Assembly: GCA_001600055.1 (NCBI GenBank)
Contig: BCIV01000016.1
Coordinates: 124,001-188,000 of the forward strand
Reading direction: 5' to 3'
Source of the DNA: Filobasidium wieringae
Taxonomy: Eukaryota > Basidiomycota > Tremellomycetes > Filobasidiales > Filobasidiaceae
Length of the DNA: 64,000 bases
Notes under the pieces: generated by a model
Seen by the model: only the letters and a program-made list of their open reading frames with translations
Told to the model about the DNA's origin: nothing
Database searches by the model: none
Made by a program: the position numbers and the translations under genes
In this document: in pieces, positions 13,031 to 20,376 of the stretch
Numbering within the stretch: the stretch's first letter is position 1
Layout of the letters: the number at the start of each line of letters is the position of its first letter

Positions 13031-14421
13031 CTAAAGTCTGGCTTTGATAAGGGATTTGGTACTCTCTGGGTCGAGCAGGCTTTCGGGATATGGAAGGGAG
13101 GTAATCTGAGTGTGACCGGATCCTCCGTCAACCACCTGTAGAACACCGGTTAGCTATTGACAAGTCATCTGACCGTATGCGTGTGATTATACATACGAAG
13201 ACTTGACCAGTGATCCAAGTAGCCGCCTCAGAGAACAAGAACATCCCCATCGTAGCGATCTCGTCTGAAGACGCTCATACATCAGTACTGAATACTTCCC
13301 TTTGATGATCTATGAATCATTGCTTACCCCCGTCACCCATCCTACCCAAAGGAACACTTTCAAGGGTCTTGTCACCTTTAGGAGTAAGCTTGTCCATTCC
13401 CACAGTTCCTCCGATAGGTCCTACACATTTGCATTCTATATAAGCATCATCAAGCAAATTGCTACGGAAAGCAGACTAACCTGGGGCAATCACGTTGCTT
13501 CGGACACCGTGAGGTCCCTCCTCTACCGCAAGAACTTGACTGAGAGCGTCTACTCCGGCTTTAGCAGCAGATACGTGGGCTTGGTAAGGTAGACCTGATA
13601 ACCGCCCCTCATAATTAGTAATACAGTTTGAATCGAACTTATACTCTAACAACACACCTCGGTAGTGTAATGTTGCCGAGATGTGGATGTATGATCCTTT
13701 GGATTCCCTGATGTAAGGGATAGTAGCTTTGATGGTGTTATATGTTCCGAGCTAGCCATTTTCAAGGAGATCAGACATAAGTCCTGCTGTTGAAGCACAA
13801 AAATACCGAATTTACTGACTAGGTCGATATCAATCACCGTCTTGAAAGCGTTCTCAGATAGTCCGCTGATCGGTGCCAAACTGATAAAGAACATCAGCTC
13901 AGACTGTCAGTTCGTTGTCGCAAAGCTTCATCCCACCATTACCCACAAGTTTCCGGCAGCACCTGATCTCGACGTAATGTATGGTCAGGGCATGCCGTTC
14001 CCAATTCCAGAAAAATAATTCCGACGTACCACAAATCACAAAGTCTAATCTTCCGTATTTATCGACACACTGTTTAGCAGCTTCCCTCATATGCTCAGGC
14101 TTTCTGACATCAGCCTGAACGGGCAGGCACTGTCTCCCCGTTTCTTCCGCGAGCTGAGCAGCTGCTTTGCTGTTTTCCGGACCGCTACTCTCCGAAATGA
14201 AGTGTGTCAAAACAATTCCAGAGTAGAATCTGATGAGCGTCTCACTTTCGACCAATGATCACACTATCGGCTCCATGCTTCATCATCATTCTAATCATCT
14301 TATTCACGATCCCGCTACGACCTCCAGTTGAAAGGACCACTTTGCCTTTGAACAAGTCTTTCTGAAAGGTTTGCTCGCTGGGAGGAGCGGCAGGGCGGAT
14401 AAATCGAGTGGCAGCAGGCAT
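13031..14421 (-). CDS. SPS19: Peroxisomal 2,4-dienoyl-CoA reductase (SDR)
   Basis: This NADPH-dependent short-chain dehydrogenase reduces 2,4-dienoyl-CoA during peroxisomal beta-oxidation of polyunsaturated fatty acids. Exon 1 reads [19 protein letters not shown], then [12 protein letters not shown] (nucleotide-binding glycine motif, reduced relative to TGxxxGIG as in dienoyl reductases). Later exons give [62 protein letters not shown] with the catalytic Lys, NVIAPGPI and VVDGG. It ends in SLIKARL, a C-terminal ARL tripeptide that fits the peroxisomal PTS1 consensus. About six exons, ~300 residues. Close relatives are fungal Sps19 and human DECR2; the PTS1 and the [10 protein letters not shown] block favour this over general SDRs. 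Confidence 0.88.
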
Positions 14422-14632
14422 TTGGGAAGGGTCGAAACACTAGTCTATCTGGATCTGAATGCGAACACTGGATGGTGGTTATGGACTGTAGAGCATCAGG
14501 GACGATATAGAGCAGTACAGTACTGCCGAGAATGCTCGACCTTCTCTGAATCTACCACCGTACTGGGCACGAGCGGATGCAAACCGGTTAACGAGAAATG
14601 TATTTTGATAACCGAACACATCCCGTGTTTCA

Positions 14633-15101
14633 TCATGTCGCTTCTTCATCTTTCTTTTCGACGTCTGAAGACTCTGAGCTGTGTTCCTGCACACTAATTT
14701 CGGCTGTAGAAGGCGGTCTACTTTGATCCTCAGTCCCAAGCTGATCGAGCCATGTCTGTACCGCCTGAGATTGGGTTGACTCGGTGTGCGAACGCGATTT
14801 CTTGGCAGGAGGCTCTCCAATGGAAACGTCCTCTGAGAGCTCCGAGGCCCATGAACTCTTTCGACCTCCTGAATCCTCTGAGTCTTCTTCCTGACCTTTT
14901 CGTTCAATCTGAAGGGTTTAGAATAATCATCAAGGAGAGCTTGCATTTCGGTAGAAGCCTCTGATAATGCTCTATAGGAAGACATTAGGCAAACTTTGTG
15001 TGGATGGTACTGATAGATACCCTTGTACACAAATTGAACCTTGAGCAGAGCGATAATCTAGCACGAAATCGTCGCGACGAAATTTCAACTCGTTCCATCA
15101 T
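14633..15101 (-). CDS. Small acidic Ser-rich protein, tandem family member A
   Basis: I do not recognise a known family. The model joins ATG 15101-15021 (27 codons) to 14908-14633 through an intron with a GTATCT donor, a TTCTAAAC branch-like site and a CTTCAG acceptor; frame is kept. Exon 2 reads RKGQEEDSEDSGGRKSSWAS, then ELSEDV, PPAKKSRSH, QTWLDQLG and an acidic C terminus ending KKDEEAT. The block SED...SSW-x-SEL...PPAKK parallels SED...VTW-x-EL...PPVAKP of member B at 15.5-15.8 kb and the SWEDL block of member D. The composition suggests a disordered protein. The upstream DNA shares ordered short blocks with member D's upstream DNA. The first exon is the weakest part: another frame from ATG near 14985 would run into this exon out of frame. 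Confidence 0.5.
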
Positions 15102-15326
15102 GGTGCATATATACTCGATCTTAGTACGTGGTACAGAGAAGGTTCGCGCAAGAGAAGCAAGAACCTGATTGATAATCCTCTGAATGCAGATCGTCGCGGC
15201 ACACGCGTCCTTTCATTACGAATCGAGGACTGCATTTGGTCAATTTTACCACAGGGTGGTCCGGCGTAGCTCATTCCCCGCCGTCATATATGCTGACCTC
15301 CCCTTTCGTTTCGGCATTTTCAATCT

Positions 15327-15524
15327 CTATGAAGAACTCGGCTTGGTGATGGTCAATCCCCTAAGAGACGAACCCAAGGAACCGGCATCCGATGAGGAAG
15401 AAGCCCGGTTGCTGTCGAACGAAGATGTTTGACCCCCGCGCTCCAACCGGCCAACTTTTCTTGCATCCCCATGGTTATCCTCATCTGATAATTCCTCTAT
15501 CGGGTTGAAAGTAGCTTGGAAAGA
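15327..15524 (-). pseudogene. Open frame continuing member B past its TGA
   Basis: Directly after the member B stop, the same frame stays open for 65 more codons. It encodes a Ser-rich, charged peptide (LSDEDNHGDARKVGRLERGG, then SSFDSNRASSSSDAGSLGSS) ending at TAG 15329-15327. The composition matches the family and differs from random intergenic frames, and the G-x-x-R...R-x-x-x-G...SS spacing loosely resembles the C-terminal part of member D. I saw no frame-preserving intron that would remove the TGA. It is therefore either the lost 3' part of a truncated gene, or translated by stop-codon readthrough. Truncation is the more economical reading. Confidence 0.4.
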
Positions 15525-15845
15525 TCATTTCGAAGCTCTCGAACGAACTTGGGGCTTCAACTTCGGTCGCGGGGGCTTAGCGACTGGAGGATCCCTGAGT
15601 TCTTTCCAAGTGACCACGGGCTTTTCATCGTCTGGAGTACTGTCTTCGCTGTCACTCGAAAATGCACTGACAGTCTCTTGTAGATAACTGGTTTTGTCCG
15701 GTATTTCGGATGATTCAGTGTGCGAGTTGTCCGGCTCAGTGAGATCCGTATCCTTTGTATCCCCTTCAATGCGGTCACGCGCACGACTTGGATTGCCTGC
15801 TCGAATGCGTGCTGTCTTGTTTGTTGCTGCAGATGAATTACTCAT
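15525..15845 (-). CDS. Small acidic Ser-rich protein, tandem family member B
   Basis: The function is unknown. A single open frame of 106 residues starts MSNSSAATNKTARIRAGNPS and continues RARD, then SSDSEDSTPDDEKPVVTWKE, LRDPPVAKPPRPKLKP and ends RASK. Three blocks match member D (17.2-17.9 kb) in the same order: SS-x-A...IR...PSRARD, a Ser/Asp/Glu-rich middle, and SED...DE-x-V-x-x-W-[KE]-[ED]-L. There is no signal peptide or membrane helix; the C terminus is basic. The stop (TGA 15527-15525) may be premature because the frame after it continues with family-like composition. Upstream DNA from about 15,915 to 16,395 is recognisably related to that of member D, which supports origin by local segmental duplication. 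Confidence 0.6.
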   Translation of the reverse strand: MSNSSAATNKTARIRAGNPSRARDRIEGDTKDTDLTEPDNSHTESSEIPDKTSYLQETVSAFSSDSEDSTPDDEKPVVTWKELRDPPVAKPPRPKLKPQVRSRASK

Positions 15846-16703
15846 AGTTATGTGCTGTTAGCACATTGAACTTTCTGTGAAATAGGCACAAAATGTATCG
15901 TTAAACTCTGACCAGTCTTATGTAGCTTCATCGCCACCCAGAGTGTCGGTTTAAGCCTGGCAACGCCTGTTATTGGAAGACCTGCTCGGTGAGGGACGCC
16001 TTGGTATTCCTTTCATCAATTTTTCTTCCAAGCTTGAGCTATGCTGTGCGTTGTTTTCTTTTGATGACGTGTTCCCTTATCGATCCGGCGAATAGCTAGA
16101 CCCGGCTCACCGCACTTGACTCTTGGTCACTTGAGTCAAGCCTAAGCGATACTTCTGACCGGTTGGTTGGTGCGATTCTTGAAAGAAACATGACATTGTG
16201 CCGACGCTCTGGTCTCTACAGGTATGTACTCTCGCGATTGCCTTTCTAAAGGCCTGGACAACTCGTCTGATGTTATGCGGATACACGTTCTTCACGTCAG
16301 ACGTCTGGGAAGCCCTGTCGGCATGTCTTCGGTCAAGTTCGGTCATGTCTTTGCCCGGTCTTGATCAGTCGGTCCGAACCAATATCGGATAACGGTTAAT
16401 CTTTCAACTAGTCACGCTTCAACCAGATCAATTTACTCGTACGCGCGCTCCACGCGCGCTATCGAACATCTCTCCGTATACATGGTTCAAATACAAATCA
16501 ATCAATACCTCAACGGTCATCTAGAGTAGGCCATTTGCCCATTTGAAGCTCTGAAGTTGCTCATTTGCTCAAAGTATAGCAAGTAAGCTTAACAGTGAGT
16601 AGCGGATGCGGATCACGTTTCCGGTTATCGTTCCATTTATTCTGATAATCGAGGCACCTTGAACAATGAACTGCGTGACATAGCGTACTGCTCCTCCTAC
16701 ATT
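15846..16703. promoter_or_regulatory. Upstream region of member B, duplicated with that of member D
   Basis: No gene is supported. Two parts resemble DNA upstream of member D: 15910-16020 (GTCTTATGTAGCTT, CCTGCTC, TCCTTTCAT) against 17965-18090, and 16325-16395 (CTTCGGTCA, CCCGGTCT, GATCAGT) against 18210-18280. An inverted repeat CTTGACTC/GAGTCAAG (16115-16122/16133-16140) overlaps a Gcn4-type TGAGTCA. A GC-rich alternating stretch, ACGCGCGCTCCACGCGCG, lies at 16441-16458. Confidence 0.5.
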
Positions 16704-16952
16704 TCAACGGTTTCCATCTACAGAGCTGTCATCGTCTTCATACTCTGAGTCGGGATCGGAATCGTATAGAGCACGATTGTCCATCCGTTCTATTTCTTCC
16801 CAAGTCACTTGGTAGACATCCGGGTCTGTGGAACTTACGGAGGTATTCGAATCGAAAGAATACCGACGATCCCACAGAGATGTTTGATCAGACTCGTCAG
16901 AGCCTGAGCTGCTGATGGTTGGGGCAGGGCTAGGTGGAGATTTTGTGTCCAT
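16704..16952 (-). CDS. Small acidic Ser-rich protein, tandem family member C
   Basis: This is an 82-residue frame of unknown function. It starts MDTKSPPSPAPTISSSGSDE, contains DPDVYQVTWEEIERM and then NRALYDSDPDSEYEDDDSS, ending GNR. The VTWEEI segment corresponds to VTWKEL of member B and ASWEDL of member D, and RALYD is shared exactly with D, although in C it follows the W motif and in D it precedes it. The shorter length, and the swapped order of the two blocks, suggest a rearranged or degenerate copy. It has no introns that I could support. Expression cannot be judged from sequence. Confidence 0.5.
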   Translation of the reverse strand: MDTKSPPSPAPTISSSGSDESDQTSLWDRRYSFDSNTSVSSTDPDVYQVTWEEIERMDNRALYDSDPDSEYEDDDSSVDGNR

Positions 16953-17234
16953 AAAAAGTAATGAAGAGGTAAATGAGACTCGGATGGGCCATCATATGAT
17001 AATTGGTTGCTGTTGCAGAATTACAGGGGAGATATATATCTCCACCTCGAACTAGCTAGGCTAGAAGAGAGGAAAAGAGTAAGATTCCAGATAAAGAAGC
17101 AGAATGCCCTGTGTCGATCACTTAGGAGAATCAAGAAACTCGTACGATAACAAAAACTACCCCTTTGGGCGTGATACCGTCACAAGTAAGGTCGGAACCC
17201 TGGGTAGCCGTTGCACCTCGTACTAGCCTTTATG
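16953..17234. promoter_or_regulatory. Upstream region of member C
   Basis: It contains a perfect 16-bp palindrome, GGAGATATATATCTCC, at 17028-17043, about 75 bp before the member C start. No resemblance to the upstream blocks of A, B and D was found here. Confidence 0.4.
17028..17043. repeat. Perfect 16-bp palindrome
   Basis: GGAGATATATATCTCC is fully self-complementary and AT-rich in the centre. It could be a dimeric factor site or a chance palindrome helped by the TA repeat. Confidence 0.5.
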
Positions 17235-17921
17235 TCACTCCTTTCGCGAGTCTGCTTTACCGATTCGGCCGAGAACCTGATTTCTGTACCCGGGACTTCC
17301 TACAGATCCCTTCTGAACTTGTTTGACTAGACTAGGAGCGTCGCTGCAAGGCCTGGAGGTAGAAGTTGGTTGGCCGAGAGCGCTGCTGATATTGCCTATG
17401 CAGGTACTGCTTGTTGATGGCTTGTAACCAGGCCGCAGAGCCGCAACACGCTTTGCGAGTGGTCTACGGTTCCCATCGGTACCTCGGTCCGGTCCCGATG
17501 TGTCCACGATTCCAGCTGAGGCTTCTACCGTGGTATGAGGTGTAGTTGATTCGGGTGGAGAGAGCCTCAAGGCCTTGAGGTCCTCCCAAGAGGCAACTAT
17601 CTCGTCATCGTATAATGCCCTGTCCTCTGAATCTCCACTCGAGCAGTCACTGTCCTCACTCTCTGAACCGCTATTGTTCCTTGAATGACGCGCAATGAAG
17701 GAGTATCTCTGAAATTCTTCGGTCGGATCTGATATAGAATTGTCCGTGTTCGTGGTAGCCCCAAGGGAACTCAAGCTCCGCGCCTGCGAATCTGAATCTG
17801 CAGCTTGGTCACGCGCGCGACTCGGTCTAATCGGCGGCGCTGCTTTACTACTAGTATTATCATACCTGGTAGCTAGTTTACCTTGGCTTGCTGGGTGTAT
17901 AGGCCTCATGCCTTGCCACAA
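17235..17921 (-). CDS. Small acidic Ser-rich protein, tandem family member D (longest)
   Basis: The function is unknown. The frame gives 228 residues: a short leader, then NTSSKAAPPIRPSRARDQAA, a Ser/Asn/Asp-rich segment, SGSESEDSDCSSGDSEDRAL, YDDEIVASWEDLKALRLSPP, and a Thr/Ser/Arg-rich C-terminal half ending KADSRKE. The PSRARD and SED...W-E-D-L blocks are shared with member B in order and spacing. Where B starts with Met, D has a TATGAT context out of frame by one base, so D uses an upstream ATG (17921, or the in-frame Met four codons later) and gains about 17 N-terminal residues. No known domain, signal peptide or helix is visible. It looks like the fullest member of the cluster. Confidence 0.6.
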   Translation of the reverse strand: MWQGMRPIHPASQGKLATRYDNTSSKAAPPIRPSRARDQAADSDSQARSLSSLGATTNTDNSISDPTEEFQRYSFIARHSRNNSGSESEDSDCSSGDSEDRALYDDEIVASWEDLKALRLSPPESTTPHTTVEASAGIVDTSGPDRGTDGNRRPLAKRVAALRPGYKPSTSSTCIGNISSALGQPTSTSRPCSDAPSLVKQVQKGSVGSPGYRNQVLGRIGKADSRKE

Positions 17922-18209
17922 TCTATACTGGTATTACCTGTCGAACCTTCGTAATGACGACCCAGAAGCGTGTGCAAACGACCAAACGTCTTATGTAGCT
18001 TTCCCCAGGCTAGTCGAAAGCGACAGTTCACTGCTCGGTTGGGAAAAGCCTGCTCAAGCAAGAACATCCTATGTTTCCTTTCATGATCCAACCGGGCATA
18101 TACTGGCGTAGCTCTTGCCCCGCTGATATGTTCCTTTGCAAAGGGCTTCCCCTATCGTTTCCTCCTTCAACCAGCTAAGCAGCAGCGTATGATGCCAAGT
18201 CAGCTGATT

Positions 18210-18280
18210 TGCTTCGGTCACGTTCTGTGACATGTGTACCCGGTCTATGATCAGTTGGCTCCAATAACAATCGGCTGATC
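18210..18280. repeat. Diverged direct copy of 16325-16395
   Basis: Both stretches share CTTCGGTCA, GTTC-x-GT, ATGT, CCCGGTCT and GATCAGT-x-GG in the same order and near-equal spacing. This is the distal edge of the duplicated segment upstream of members B and D. Confidence 0.5.
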
Positions 18281-18377
18281 GTCGACCTTCCAAATCTGAA
18301 GTTCAGGCATTTTTATGTTCTGGATGGTTCACGCATGTTCTACCATCGAAGTGGCGGAAGCAAGAAAAGCTACCAAG

Positions 18378-18385
18378 TCACGTGA
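18378..18385. promoter_or_regulatory. Palindromic E-box TCACGTGA
   Basis: The site is 145 bp upstream of the FKBP start codon and identical to the octamers at 2683, 23267 and 46808. Confidence 0.45.
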
Positions 18386-18529
18386 CTCTCAGAGAAAGTC
18401 TCGATGCTCCACTTTCCTTCCTTTACTTTATCCAACACCTACCTATCTTGATCATCCTCCTCTTTCCACCACAACCCCAGATTCTTACTACAACCCAAAC
18501 CAAAAGAACTTATACCCAACCACACAAAA

Positions 18530-20014
18530 ATGATTGCTGAAGCTCTCTGGCATCTTGAAATCGAGGCGGGTGCTGAGGTCCCCGTTCTCTTCCCAAGGGA
18601 CATCCAAATCACCAACGCCGCTTTGACCGAGACTATCGGAGATATCAACGACCGAACGGTATTAAAGATGAAATTCTCGCGACCTAACCCTAGAGAACTT
18701 GGCCGCGATGACGAGGATGACAGCGAGTACGACAGCGAGGATGACGAGGACTTTGACGGTCTTTCGCCGGAGGACTTGGAGAGCGATGAGGATGATGATG
18801 AGGAGGTCAAGGCTTTGAAGGCCGAGTTGAAGAAGAACGGTGCTGCTGTCAAGGGAGATGATGATGAGGCTTCCGACGACGAGGATGACGAGGACTTCTC
18901 TGACGATGAGGAGCCAGTCGACATTGCTCTTTGCGCTTTGACTCCCGGAAAGATTGAGCAGGTTCAATTGAACTTGATCTGCAACCAGGATGACGTTGTT
19001 CTTTTCAGGAACTTGGGAAAGAAGTGAGTTCAACGCAACAGGAAGGAAAGCCCACAGATGCTAATCTGAAGTCGCTCTTCAGCACCATCCACTTGCTGGG
19101 GAACTACATCAACCAGGCTCCTTTCGAGGGTCGTGATGATTACGACGATATGTCCGATGACGAGGAGGACTACTCTTTCGACGAGGAGGATGAGGATGAG
19201 GGTTCTGACATTGACATGGCTGACTTGGAGAAGGTTGTTGGTCGAAAGGGAAAGTCTGACAGCCAGTGAGTACATATAACTGCCGTATACGCTGCATCAC
19301 CTGATCACTGTTTCCTCCAGCCGATTCGAAGAGGTTGCTGACGAGTCTAAGGCTGCCAAGAAGGCCGCTGCTGCTCCTGTCGCTGATTCTAAGAAGCGAA
19401 AGGCCGAGGAGCCCGTAAAGAAGGTAGAGAAGAAGCAGAAGACCGATGCCAAGGTAGAGGCCCCCGTCGAGAAGAAGACCGAGAAGAAGGCTGAGAAGCC
19501 TGAGAAGAAGGTCGAGAAGAAGGCTGACAAGCCTGAGCAGACTAGCAGCAAGAAGACTACCTTGCCAAGCGGCTTGATCATTGAGGATGTCAAGGTTGGT
19601 GACGGCCCCGTTGCTAAGAAGGGCAAGCGATGTGGTATGAGGTAAGCACAACAGGTTTGAAGCCTTACAATCAAGTTGGATAGCTGCTGATCAGTCTGGT
19701 GATTCTCAGGTACATTGGAAAGCTTACCAATGGAAAGCAATTCGACGCCAACACTGCTGGTGCTCCTTTCGTTTTCCGATTGGGTGCTGGAGAGGTTATC
19801 AAGGGTTGGGACCAGGGTGTTTCTGGTATGGCTGTTGGGGGTGAGAGGAAGTTGACTGTAAGTGAAGAATCTGTTGTGCCTTGAATGATGCACAGCGCTA
19901 AGGCCTTTTTACATTTAGGTTCCTGCTGCCCTTGCCTACGGTAACCAAAAGATCCCCGGTATTCCCGCCAACTCCACCCTTGTCTTTGACATCAAGCTTG
20001 TCAACGTCAAGTAA
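18530..20014 (+). CDS. FPR4: Nucleoplasmin-like FKBP-type prolyl isomerase
   Basis: Nuclear FKBPs of the Fpr3/Fpr4 type are histone chaperones and prolyl isomerases acting in the nucleolus and on chromatin. The N terminus ([26 protein letters not shown]) is the nucleoplasmin-like fold used by this family, followed by long Asp/Glu tracts around residues 55-130, [20 protein letters not shown] and IHLLGNYI. A second acidic tract and a Lys/Glu-rich spacer follow. The C-terminal FKBP domain reads [65 protein letters not shown] and [14 protein letters not shown]. Four introns of about 45-60 nt keep frame. The strongly preferred codons (GAGGAG, AAGAAG, GGT) suggest high expression. The yeast names Fpr3 and Fpr4 cannot be told apart here. 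Confidence 0.93.
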
Positions 20015-20376
20015 ACGGTAGATGGTGAATCCCGGAAGATTCGAATTATGCATACATTGGAGGGTTTTGTAATCTCCATCGATATATCATACATAATTAC
20101 TCAACCTTGTGAAAGCTGCTTGCACATGTGCATGTCCAATATGAACACATTGCCTCGTGAGGTATCAGCCGATGTGAAGCTAGAGAGATAAATGATCAGC
20201 TGAGAGGATTCAAGCCCGACTTCTGATTCCGCGCGATAGGACGTGTTGGCTCCGGCTGCCGACTGCTATAGCATTGTCTCGAGTCTGAACTGCCTGTAAG
20301 ATGCCGACTCGAACGAATCCTTCGTGCTTTCCCTACATACCAAAGCTTTCCAAGCAGAACCTTAGCTCCCCATACG
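20015..20376. other. FKBP-COY1 intergenic region
   Basis: This stretch holds the FKBP 3' end and the COY1 promoter. No gene or strong motif was seen. Confidence 0.4.

Larger units (their letters stand above)
17922..18529. promoter_or_regulatory. Divergent region between member D and the FKBP gene
   Basis: The left part (about 17965-18280) is the copy of DNA also seen upstream of member B, and 18110-18130 (GGCGTAGCTC...CCCCGC) also matches DNA upstream of member A at 15265-15290. The right part holds TCACGTGA at 18378-18385, 145 bp before the FKBP start codon, and a long C/A-rich leader just before it. Confidence 0.5.

Noticed and set aside
15184..15432. 82-residue plus-strand frame between members A and B
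   Set aside because: It is antisense to the Ser-rich continuation of member B and has no matching features of its own.
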